Assembly (NCBI GenBank): GCA_029262795.1
Contig: JAJCYT010000018.1
Coordinates: 67,762 to 103,981, forward strand
Direction of reading: 5' to 3'
Source: Candidatus Fraserbacteria bacterium
Lineage (GTDB): Bacteria > Bipolaricaulota > Bipolaricaulia > RBG-16-55-9 > JAJCYT01
DNA: 36,220 bases
In this document: piece by piece, positions 25,085 through 32,812 of the stretch
How positions within the stretch are numbered: position 1 is the first letter of the stretch
How the letters are laid out: each line of letters starts with the position of its first letter
Position numbers and translations under genes: made by a program
The notes under the pieces: generated by a model
What the model saw: the letters and a program-made list of their open reading frames with translations, nothing else
Databases searched by the model: none
Told to the model about the DNA's origin: nothing

Positions 25085-26806
25085 ATGAATCAACACCAAC
25101 CTCATCAGAAACCCCGAAGCCGCGCAAACTGGATCACCCAAATTGTCTTGGGTATTTTTTTGACTCTTGCAGGTTTGTTGATTGGCTTCAGCATCCCCAA
25201 AAATCTCTCCATTCAAGCATCTATCCAAGATCAGCATCTGGTTTTAAAACTCGAAACAGACTCGCTTTGGAGCCCCTTTGGTCAGGTTGAGTTTTGGACA
25301 TCCGTTGATGGCTCCAAATGGCAACTGCAATCAACGGACAAGTTCGGTTTCGATGGTTGGGCATCTTCGGATAAAATTTCTTTTGCCGATGTGTTACACG
25401 TTCGCATCATCATGAAAAATATGCTGGGACAGACACATGAAGTAAAAGACACTTTTTTCAATTCAGCCTTGTTTGATCAAGAGACAGATGAAACGCTTGT
25501 TAATCTGGAAGCATCGTTTCAGTTTTTGATTGATTCATTGGCAACTGGCGATTTCCAAACCAGACAACAGGTGGCAACCTGGATCAAAAACACAAACAAC
25601 CCTTCCTTTTTGCCTTACCTGATCGAAATTTTACAGTTTCATCAGAATGAAAACATCCAAGAAGCACTGGAATTTATCAGTGGTCAAACCTTCAGCGGAG
25701 GCAGGGCGCTTCGTCAATGGTATGAGTGGCTGTGGACGCAGCCGGTTGATTGGAACGACTCGTTTTTTACCTGGAAGCGCACTTTATTTGCAAGCAAAGT
25801 ACCATCCATGCAGGCATTGTTGTCGAATCAAGGCACACTGGACTGGCGATTTGTGGTTTGGGGCGGGATCCCTCCTGGAGGCATCCCACCACTCAATGAG
25901 CCCAGAACGATACCTGCTATGGATGCGGATTTTTTTCAGCCGAATGACATCATCTTTGGTGCAAGCATCCATGGCCAGGCGCGCGCCTATCCCATCCGTA
26001 TGATGGATTGGCATGAACTGGCCAATGATGAATTGGGCGGAGAATTTATCGCGCTGTCGTATTGCCCGCTGTGTGGCTCTGCGGTGTTGTTCAACCGCCG
26101 TGTGGGTGAAACAATTTACACGTTTAACACCTCAGGTTTGCTTTATCAAAGCAACAAGCTGATGTTTGACGAACAGACGATGAGTTTATGGCCCAACATC
26201 GCTGGACAACCTTTGGCAGGACCACTGGCTGATGATGCGATTGTTTTACAAAGATACCCTCTGACCACAACCACCTGGAAAAATTGGGTTGAGCTGCATC
26301 CAGACACAGATGTGATTGATCCTTCAGGTAGCAATTTTTTCACCTATGAAACGCATGAAGCCTACGACCTGTATCGCGTTTCCACCAGCACACTTGCCCC
26401 AGCAAGCCCCAGGGATGAACGTCTGGCTGAAAAAGATTGGGTGTTTGGAATCTCTTTGAATGAAAACACAATCGCTTACCCAATACAGCAATTAGAAACA
26501 CGCCAGGTGTGGAATGATCAACTCAAACAGCAATCCATCGTCTTGCTTGTGGATTCATTTCCAGGAAGCCAATTTGGATTTTATCCGGCAACCGTTCGCG
26601 CCTTTGAACGTCAAAATTTTGAGTTTGACAGAATGGATGACACCCTCACTGATCAACATGGAACGCCATGGACAATCACGGAAGATGCCTTGGTTTCAGC
26701 ATCTGGTGAGCGTTTGAAAAGAATTTATGGTGAAACCATGTATTGGTTTGCCTGGCACACATTTCATCCCGCCACTGACTTAAAAAACATGCAGCCAGTT
26801 CCATAA
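25085..26806 (+). CDS. Membrane-anchored DUF3179 protein inside the transporter locus
   Basis: The predicted protein has 573 residues. ATG 25085 follows AGAGGTG; a TTG one codon earlier is possible. Residues about 16-40 form one membrane segment (WITQIVLGIFLTLAGLLIGFSI), then comes a beta-rich part and a helical, HEAT-like part (about 145-230). The C-terminal DUF3179 domain (about 255-560) carries its hallmark pair C327/C330 in SYCPLCGSAVLFNR, the WPNIAGQPLAGPL segment, and TTWKNWVELHPDTDVI. DUF3179 has no settled function; its CxxC suggests metal or redox chemistry outside the cytoplasm. It lies between livF (65 bp) and livH (320 bp), so a link with uptake or with the substrate is possible but unproven. 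Confidence 0.85.
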   Translation: MNQHQPHQKPRSRANWITQIVLGIFLTLAGLLIGFSIPKNLSIQASIQDQHLVLKLETDSLWSPFGQVEFWTSVDGSKWQLQSTDKFGFDGWASSDKISFADVLHVRIIMKNMLGQTHEVKDTFFNSALFDQETDETLVNLEASFQFLIDSLATGDFQTRQQVATWIKNTNNPSFLPYLIEILQFHQNENIQEALEFISGQTFSGGRALRQWYEWLWTQPVDWNDSFFTWKRTLFASKVPSMQALLSNQGTLDWRFVVWGGIPPGGIPPLNEPRTIPAMDADFFQPNDIIFGASIHGQARAYPIRMMDWHELANDELGGEFIALSYCPLCGSAVLFNRRVGETIYTFNTSGLLYQSNKLMFDEQTMSLWPNIAGQPLAGPLADDAIVLQRYPLTTTTWKNWVELHPDTDVIDPSGSNFFTYETHEAYDLYRVSTSTLAPASPRDERLAEKDWVFGISLNENTIAYPIQQLETRQVWNDQLKQQSIVLLVDSFPGSQFGFYPATVRAFERQNFEFDRMDDTLTDQHGTPWTITEDALVSASGERLKRIYGETMYWFAWHTFHPATDLKNMQPVP

Positions 26807-26825
26807 ATCTGTCAGCAATTAAGGC

Positions 26826-26844
26826 ATCAATGGTTACCATTGAT
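26826..26844. promoter_or_regulatory. Palindrome downstream of the DUF3179 gene (first operator-like site)
   Basis: ATCAATGGT-T-ACCATTGAT is a perfect inverted repeat of 9-bp arms, 19 bp after the stop of the DUF3179 gene. Its central 15 bp (26828-26842) recur exactly, as the reverse complement, at 27062-27076. There is no T run, so it is not a terminator. Confidence 0.55.
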
Positions 26845-27053
26845 CGAAACTTCAATGGAGGTTTCATGCTTTAGGTGGTTCATTTGGACGCGCATCGATA
26901 TTTGCATTTTTTTCAGGCCTCATGTTATGCTATTTCACAATGAAACTTAAACACAACACATGCAGTTTTGTAGCTTAATAATGACTAAGGTTGCATTTTC
27001 GTTGTTTTTAAATCATGAATTTGATGAGTTTCGTTAAAATTTCAAATAACAAA

Positions 27054-27084
27054 AAAGAGGGCAATGGTAACCATTGCCCTCTTT
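27054..27084. promoter_or_regulatory. Long hairpin with the second operator-like site, just before livH
   Basis: AAAGAGGGCAATGG (27054-27067) pairs perfectly with CCATTGCCCTCTTT (27071-27084) around TAA, a 14-bp stem ending 42 bp before the livH start. A-rich DNA precedes and a weaker AT-rich run follows, so it could act as a terminator in either direction or as an attenuator. The core CAATGGTAACCATTG equals the site at 26828-26842, which favours protein binding as well. The DNA between the two sites (26845-27053) is AT-rich, and I could not fix a promoter in it. Confidence 0.6.
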
Positions 27085-27126
27085 AATTAATATAAAAATG
27101 AAGAGAAAACCAAAGAGGTTAATCCG

Positions 27127-28137
27127 TTGAATCCCTCAGTGACTCGATATGGCAGCATGGCGCTGGGCGCATTGGGATTTGTGTTATTGGTTGCCTGGCT
27201 ATTGAGTGCGTACAAACTGTCTTCCCTCGGGTTTCAGTTGTTCACGGGGTTGATCACCAGTACGGTCTTGATTTTAATTTCATCCGGCCTCACTTTTGTG
27301 GCAGGTATTTTGCATGTGATCAATATTTCCCACGCCATTTTATACACACTTGGCGCATTTTTTGGCGTGGTTATTTTTCAATGGGTCAGGGCTGTTGGCG
27401 ACATTTGCATCGGTGACTTCTGTATTGATCCATTTTGGTTTTCCTTAATCGGTGCCCCTATTGGCGTGGGGATTGTGGGCGCATTACTGGAAAGATTTAC
27501 CATTTCAAGAATCTATTCAAGAGATCCCATTTACGGTTTGCTGCTGACGTTGGGCCTCACACTCATTCTCACCCGTGTGGTTGAAATCATTTGGGGCCAC
27601 GATCCGCTGCCTTTTGATTCGCCTGCATTTACAAAAGGTCTGGTCAATTTAGGCTTTATGTATTACCCAACCTATCGCTTGTTTGTGTTGGTTGCAGGCG
27701 CCATTGTGGTGTTCCTGACCTGGATGTTTTTACGCATGACCAATTTCGGCCTGATCATGCGAGCAGGTGTGTATGACCCTCAAATTGTTGGCGCCATGGG
27801 CATCAACCTGAAAAAGGCGTTTACCAAAGTGTTTGCCTTTGGCGCTGTGCTGGCTGCCATTGCGGGCGTCATCGTTTCACCAATGCGGGCCGTTGAGCCT
27901 GAGATGGGTAACTTTATCATTATTGACGCCTTCATCGTCCTGGTGATTGGCGGCATGGGCAGCTTTCGTGGTGCGGTGGTGGGGGCATTGCTGTTGGGCA
28001 TGTCTCAAAGTTTTGGCGCTTTAATCGGTGGTCAATTAGGGTTTCCGTGGCTGACTGAGGTTCTGGTTTATATGGTCATGGCACTGGTGTTGCTGGTTCG
28101 ACCTCAAGGGTTGTTTGGTCAGGCACAACTGCATTAG
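27127..28137 (+). CDS. livH: Liv-type ABC transporter permease LivH
   Basis: A membrane subunit of the importer, 336 residues with about eight hydrophobic segments. LivH hallmarks include the early SSGLTFVAGILHVINISHAILYTLGAF region, GLLLTLGLTLILTRVVEIIWG, and the late GAVLAAIAGVIVSPMRAVEPEMG followed by VLVIGGMGSFRGAVVGALLLG, the EAA-like loop that contacts the ATPase. The start is a TTG at 27127 with AAGAGG about 8 nt upstream; an in-frame ATG ten codons later would remove part of the N-terminus. livM follows after 8 bp. A hairpin and operator-like palindrome lie just upstream. Confidence 0.9.
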   Translation: MNPSVTRYGSMALGALGFVLLVAWLLSAYKLSSLGFQLFTGLITSTVLILISSGLTFVAGILHVINISHAILYTLGAFFGVVIFQWVRAVGDICIGDFCIDPFWFSLIGAPIGVGIVGALLERFTISRIYSRDPIYGLLLTLGLTLILTRVVEIIWGHDPLPFDSPAFTKGLVNLGFMYYPTYRLFVLVAGAIVVFLTWMFLRMTNFGLIMRAGVYDPQIVGAMGINLKKAFTKVFAFGAVLAAIAGVIVSPMRAVEPEMGNFIIIDAFIVLVIGGMGSFRGAVVGALLLGMSQSFGALIGGQLGFPWLTEVLVYMVMALVLLVRPQGLFGQAQLH

Positions 28138-28145
28138 GGAGTTTT

Positions 28146-29153
28146 ATGAGCGCACTTACTCAGCCACGACGTGCCAAATTGCCTTTTGCTCTGGGATGGA
28201 TTCCCGTGCTGTTGCTGTTGTTGTTGCTGCCTTTGGGCGCTGAGCTTCAGTTATTTTCAAATTTTTATATTAATCTGTTCACCAAGATTTTTATCTTTTC
28301 CGTGCTCCTGCTCGGCTATGATCTGTTGGCTGGATTCACCGGTATGGTGTCTTTTGGACATGCCATGTTTTTTGGCCTGGGCGCGTATACAACCGGATTA
28401 ATATTGATCCACAGCCAGGCTCTGTTTGGGCTCCCCCCTGAACTCACCATCTGGTTAGGCATGTTGATGAGTGTCCTGTTGTGCGCCGTTGTGGGAATGA
28501 TTGTAGGATTTCTCTCCATTCGCACCCATGGTGTCTATTTTATTTTCATCACATTGGCATTTGCTCAATTTTTCCATTCAGTTGCCTTTCACTGGTCCGA
28601 TGTCACAGGAGGGGAAAATGGATTGCCAGGCATTAAAGCATCGACATTTTTAGGCATCGACCATCAGACCAACTACTATTATTTCGTGCTGGCGGTTTTA
28701 TTGCTCTGTTACATGCTGATTCGACGCGTTGTCAATTCTCCATTCGGGCGCACGCTGGTGGGAATTAAGGAAAATGAACAACGCATGCAGTTTTTAGGCT
28801 ATAACGTGCGCCGATACAAATGGGCGGCGTTTGTGCTTTCAGGTTCCATTTCCGGATTGGCAGGCGCGCTGCTGGCGCAGCAGCAGTTGTTTGTGTCCAC
28901 CGATTTGTTCCATTGGCTCATGTCGGCTGAAGTCATCATCATGACCTGGCTGGGAGGCGTGGGCACACTCATTGGCCCCATGCTGGGTGGTGCCATTGTG
29001 ATTTTCTTTGAAGATTTTTTCAGTTCATGGATGGCCGACAACTGGCTCATGATCATGGGATTTGTGTACGTGATGTTCGTGCTGTTTTCACCCCGCGGGT
29101 TGATTGGCTTAATCGAAAAAGCACGCCATGCGCTGACCAAAGGGAAGGAATAA
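28146..29153 (+). CDS. livM: Liv-type ABC transporter permease LivM
   Basis: The second membrane subunit, 335 residues, with the LivM pattern: an N-terminal helix (LGWIPVLLLLLLLPLGAEL), LLGYDLLAGFTGMVSFGHAMFFGLGAYTTG, the FLSIRTHGVYFIFITLAFAQFFHSVAF region, GRTLVGIKENEQRMQFLGYN, and the late GLAGALLAQQQ...SAEVIIMTWLGGVGTLIGPMLGG loop. AGGGAG precedes the ATG. It follows livH by 8 bp and ends 1 bp before the OsmC-type gene, so transport and catabolic genes share one transcript. Confidence 0.92.
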   Translation: MSALTQPRRAKLPFALGWIPVLLLLLLLPLGAELQLFSNFYINLFTKIFIFSVLLLGYDLLAGFTGMVSFGHAMFFGLGAYTTGLILIHSQALFGLPPELTIWLGMLMSVLLCAVVGMIVGFLSIRTHGVYFIFITLAFAQFFHSVAFHWSDVTGGENGLPGIKASTFLGIDHQTNYYYFVLAVLLLCYMLIRRVVNSPFGRTLVGIKENEQRMQFLGYNVRRYKWAAFVLSGSISGLAGALLAQQQLFVSTDLFHWLMSAEVIIMTWLGGVGTLIGPMLGGAIVIFFEDFFSSWMADNWLMIMGFVYVMFVLFSPRGLIGLIEKARHALTKGKE

Positions 29154-29154
29154 C

Positions 29155-30333
29155 ATGAATGATGCAAGCGGCGTTTATTCTATCGAAACCGCCAACAAGC
29201 CTTTGGTGTTTCGAGTTAAAGAAGATTCTGTGCAAGGCGGTGCATCCAATCACACGGGCATGATTCACCGTGTGGAAGTTCGCTCTTTACCTGGGATGCA
29301 GAAGGAAGCCATTGTCACCTCAAGCCCTGGCGGCACTTGGCGTATTGTGTGTGATGAAGGCCCCTATCTAAACGGCACCGACCTTGCCCCTTTTCCATTG
29401 GCCTTTTTCACCACAGGTTTACAGTTCTGCCTGATGACACAAATTTTGGAAAAAGCAAAAGAACAAGGCATTACGCTCAAATCGTTCAACCTCGAACTCG
29501 ACAACTATTACACCATGAAAGGTTCATTCATCAAAGGGGATGCCATTGGCGGTGCCAAGCCTGCTGAAGCCCTCATTGATATCGAATCCGATGCTGATCC
29601 TGGTGCGATTCGAAATTTGGTCGAGACTGCCACAAAAGCCTGCCCCGGACAAGCAATGATGCGCGATATTCTCAACAACGTATTTTCGCTTCATGTCAAT
29701 GGAGAAGTGGTTCAGGTGGAAGGTGTAACGGCTTCGGGCAATGTGGATGATCCTGATCCTGAGGCAGTCAACTTTAAAACCTTCGCCGCCGACAATGATG
29801 CAGCTTATCTTGACGACATCATCACCAAAACCAAAGCCGCCGAAAAGAAACACGATGTCGAAGGCGGTGTGTCTTCCAGCCTCAAACCAGTGCAGGATCG
29901 CACCCTTCATGTTCACGGAAAAGCTGAATGGCTCGAAGGTTCGTTGAAAAAAACAGATATTCAACTGCGTTCTCCCATTGGCAGTTGGTTCCGTTTGTTC
30001 AGTGCAGAACCTGTAGATCAGGAGGCAAACCAAGCGCCAACAGGATTGGCTTATTTATCGGCAGGGGTTGGGTTTTGTTACATGACACAACTCAGCCGTT
30101 ACACACACATTGCCAAGTTGGATGTCAACTCCATCCGCATTGTGCAACACACCCGTTTTTCCGATGGGCGTGCCGAACCTGTAGACACTCATGTGTTCAT
30201 TGATGCCAATGAGTCAGCAGAAACCATTAACAACCTGGTGCGCATGGGTGAGCAAACCTGCTTTCTCCATGCAGCGATGCGGGATGCGTACCCATCACAA
30301 ATTCAGACAAAACTCAACGGCCAACCCCTTTAA
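29155..30333 (+). CDS. Tandem OsmC-like protein (two fused domains)
   Basis: The predicted protein has 392 residues and contains two copies of an OsmC/Ohr-like domain. The first (about 20-195) has C92 in LQFCLMTQ and C163 in ATKACPGQAMMRD; the second (about 235-385) has C308 in VGFCYMTQ and C369 in GEQTCFLHAAMRD. The matching contexts show an internal duplication, and each half keeps the cysteine pair that thiol peroxidases of this family use. OsmC/Ohr proteins are cytoplasmic dimers that reduce organic hydroperoxides; this single chain could be an intramolecular dimer. Its place between livM and the catabolic enzymes suggests a task tied to the substrate rather than general stress defence, which is inference. 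GGAAGGAA overlaps the end of livM. Confidence 0.85.
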   Translation: MNDASGVYSIETANKPLVFRVKEDSVQGGASNHTGMIHRVEVRSLPGMQKEAIVTSSPGGTWRIVCDEGPYLNGTDLAPFPLAFFTTGLQFCLMTQILEKAKEQGITLKSFNLELDNYYTMKGSFIKGDAIGGAKPAEALIDIESDADPGAIRNLVETATKACPGQAMMRDILNNVFSLHVNGEVVQVEGVTASGNVDDPDPEAVNFKTFAADNDAAYLDDIITKTKAAEKKHDVEGGVSSSLKPVQDRTLHVHGKAEWLEGSLKKTDIQLRSPIGSWFRLFSAEPVDQEANQAPTGLAYLSAGVGFCYMTQLSRYTHIAKLDVNSIRIVQHTRFSDGRAEPVDTHVFIDANESAETINNLVRMGEQTCFLHAAMRDAYPSQIQTKLNGQPL

Positions 30334-30353
30334 AAAATTTCAGGAGGCATGCC

Positions 30354-31799
30354 ATGACCTTAGCCCAACATTGGATTGACGGTCAGTGGGTGGCTTCTGA
30401 GGGTGGCGCACAAGCTGAATCGATCAATCCAGCCACAGGAGATGTTTTAGGAAAATTTGCGGCCGGTGGTGCTGCCGAAGCTCAGGCTGCAATTGGGGCC
30501 GCACGTCGCGCATTTGATCAAACCGATTGGTCACAAAGGCCAAGGCTTCGTGCCGCAGTCCTGCTTGAAATGGCCCATCGACTGGAAACACACAAAGAAG
30601 AATTTTCCAAATACCTCAGCGCAGAAAATGGAAAACTTCTGGTCGACGCTGAACACGAATTGTTTGCCGCAGTTTCCGAAGCGCGCTACTACGCGGGCTT
30701 AACTCGTAACATTTTTGGTCGAGTCAGCGAAATTGAACCAGGGGTTTATGCCATGATGTCTCGAGAGCCAATGGGTGTGGCTGGCATCATCGTGCCCTGG
30801 AATGCGCCTGTCACACTGATGATGCGCTCACTTGCGCCTGCGCTGGCCGCCGGATGCACAACGGTGATAAAAGCTGCGCCGCAAACCGCGCTGATCAATG
30901 AAAAAATTTTCCGTATTCTTTCAGAAATTCCGTCGTTGCCAACAGGTGTGATCAACATGGTGGTTGAAACAGGCGATGAAGTTTCCAAAACAATGGTTGC
31001 CTCCGAAGCTGTGGACACCATCAGCTACACAGGCAGCACCGAAGTCGGCAAAAAAATCATGGCATCGGCCTCAGGCACACTCAAACGACTCAATCTGGAA
31101 CTGGGGGGCAATGCACCTTGTCTCGTATTTGAAGATGCTGACCTGAGATTAACGCTACCGGCATTGGTCCGAGGGGGCATGGTCATGGCGGGGCAGATGT
31201 GTACCGCTGCCAGCCGCATCCTGGTTCATGAAAGCCGATTCGATGTCGTGAAAGAAGGGTTAAAAAAACTTTTATCTGAATTCATCGTCGGGCCAGGCAA
31301 TGATCCGAACAGTCAGATGGGCCCCATGATTGATCACGCCAATCGAGATCGAATTCACAAATTAATCTGCGACTCGGAGCGTTGGGGAGAGGTGGTGCTT
31401 CGCGGTGAACCACTCAGTGGCGCTTTAGAGCGCGGTGCATTTATCAGTCCAAGTCTGGTGGTCGATGCAACGCCCGAATCTCCATTGATGTGCAGCGAAG
31501 TGTTTGGCCCTGTCCTCACACTCAGCCGTTTTTCGGATGAAGCGGATGCCATCGCCAAAGCCAACAACTCGCGATTTGGTCTGGCTTCGAGTGTGTGGAC
31601 CAGCGATTTACAGCGAGGTCAACGGATGGCTCGAAAGCTGCAAAGCGGCACGGTGTGGATCAACGCGCACAACCGCTTGATGGCTGAGGCTGAAACGGGT
31701 GGTTACAAACAAAGCGGCCAGGGCCGTTTACATGGACTCGAAGGCTTGGATGACTTTTTACAAACCAAACATATTTCCTGGGACACAGGGGGCAACTGA
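30354..31799 (+). CDS. NAD(P)-dependent aldehyde dehydrogenase
   Basis: The 481-residue protein is a full-length hydrolytic aldehyde dehydrogenase. It has the cofactor-site IVPWNAP with N150, K173 in VIKAAPQTA (normally KPSE-like), GSTEVGKKIM, the general base E249 in LELGGNAP, and the nucleophile C283 in AGQMCTAASR, then EVFGPVL and the closing SGQGR..G..GLDDFLQTKHI. It oxidises an aldehyde to the acid; the substrate is probably an intermediate of the pathway encoded here. An AGGAGG lies just upstream, 20 bp after the OsmC-type gene. The stop overlaps the amidohydrolase start by one base (TGATG), indicating translational coupling. Confidence 0.9.
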   Translation: MTLAQHWIDGQWVASEGGAQAESINPATGDVLGKFAAGGAAEAQAAIGAARRAFDQTDWSQRPRLRAAVLLEMAHRLETHKEEFSKYLSAENGKLLVDAEHELFAAVSEARYYAGLTRNIFGRVSEIEPGVYAMMSREPMGVAGIIVPWNAPVTLMMRSLAPALAAGCTTVIKAAPQTALINEKIFRILSEIPSLPTGVINMVVETGDEVSKTMVASEAVDTISYTGSTEVGKKIMASASGTLKRLNLELGGNAPCLVFEDADLRLTLPALVRGGMVMAGQMCTAASRILVHESRFDVVKEGLKKLLSEFIVGPGNDPNSQMGPMIDHANRDRIHKLICDSERWGEVVLRGEPLSGALERGAFISPSLVVDATPESPLMCSEVFGPVLTLSRFSDEADAIAKANNSRFGLASSVWTSDLQRGQRMARKLQSGTVWINAHNRLMAEAETGGYKQSGQGRLHGLEGLDDFLQTKHISWDTGGN

Positions 31800-32812
31800 T
31801 GAAAATTGATGTCTACACACATATTTTCCCACAAAAATATTTTGATCGAATGCTCGAAGTCATGCCAGAACACAAAGACATCGGCAAACGTGTTCGTGGT
31901 GTGCCGATGCTCTATGACATCGACGAACGCTTTCGCGTGATGGATGAATTTGGCGAAGACTATGTGCAGATTCTTTCAATCACTGCGCCCCCGCTGGAAT
32001 TGATCGGCGATCCAAAAGTATCGCCCGAACTGGCCCGACTCGCTAATGATGAAATGGCCAGATTGGTGAATCAATATCCAGACCGTTTTGTGGGATTCAC
32101 TGCATCGTTGCCTTTGAACAACATGGATGCGACGGTGGATGAAATCCACCGAGCTATCAAAGAATTGGGTGCCAATGGGGTTCAGATGTTCACCAACTTC
32201 AATGGAAAAGCACTGGACACGCCCGAGTTGCTCCCCGTGTTTGAATTGATGAACGAATACGATTTGCCCATCTGGGTGCATCCCATTCGACCTGCCACCA
32301 TGGCCGACTATGTGGGTGAGGAAAAATCCAAGTACGAAATCTGGTGGACGCTGGGCTGGCCTTATGAAACCAGCGTGATGATGGCACGCCTTGTGTTTGG
32401 CGGCTACTTTGACAAATTTGAAAATTTAAAGATCATCACTCACCACATGGGAGGGATGATTCCTTACTTTGAAGGCCGGGTCGGTCCGGGCTGGGATCAA
32501 CTCGGTGTTCGCACCTCTGATGAAGATTTAAGCGTGATTCTTAAACAACTGAAAAAACGTCCCCTGGATTATTTCAAAATGTTTTATGCGGACACGGCTG
32601 TGTTTGGCTCAGCCTCAGCCACACGTTGTGGCCTGGATTTCTTTGGTGAGGAAAATGTGTTGTTTGCCTCGGATTCTCCATTCGACCCCGAAAAAGGACG
32701 CCGCTACATTCACGACACCATTCAGGTGATTGATCAACTCGACATCACAGCGGAAGTGCGGGAAAAAATTTACAGCGGCAATGCCAAACGTCTGCTTAAA
32801 CTCAAGGTGTGA
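31799..32812 (+). CDS. Amidohydrolase-2 family protein, ACMSD-like decarboxylase branch
   Basis: The 337-residue protein belongs to the family of aminocarboxymuconate-semialdehyde decarboxylase, gamma-resorcylate and 5-carboxyvanillate decarboxylases, which remove carboxylates from aromatic or muconate compounds using a metal. Expected metal or catalytic residues are H161 (IWVHPI), H215/H216 (ITHHMGGMIPYFEGR) and D292 (FASDSPFDPEKG). The N-terminal HxH of ACMSD reads YTH here (Y6, H8), so one metal ligand is changed; resorcylate-type enzymes also vary at this place. Both ends overlap neighbours by one base, so it is coupled to the aldehyde dehydrogenase and the hydroxylase. A decarboxylase or ring-product hydrolase role fits, but the substrate is not known. 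Confidence 0.85.
   Translation: MKIDVYTHIFPQKYFDRMLEVMPEHKDIGKRVRGVPMLYDIDERFRVMDEFGEDYVQILSITAPPLELIGDPKVSPELARLANDEMARLVNQYPDRFVGFTASLPLNNMDATVDEIHRAIKELGANGVQMFTNFNGKALDTPELLPVFELMNEYDLPIWVHPIRPATMADYVGEEKSKYEIWWTLGWPYETSVMMARLVFGGYFDKFENLKIITHHMGGMIPYFEGRVGPGWDQLGVRTSDEDLSVILKQLKKRPLDYFKMFYADTAVFGSASATRCGLDFFGEENVLFASDSPFDPEKGRRYIHDTIQVIDQLDITAEVREKIYSGNAKRLLKLKV

Noticed and set aside
27054..27084. Simple rho-independent terminator of the DUF3179 gene
   Set aside because: The T run after the stem is interrupted, the site lies about 250 bp after the stop and only 42 bp before livH, and its core duplicates another palindrome, so a regulatory role is at least as likely.
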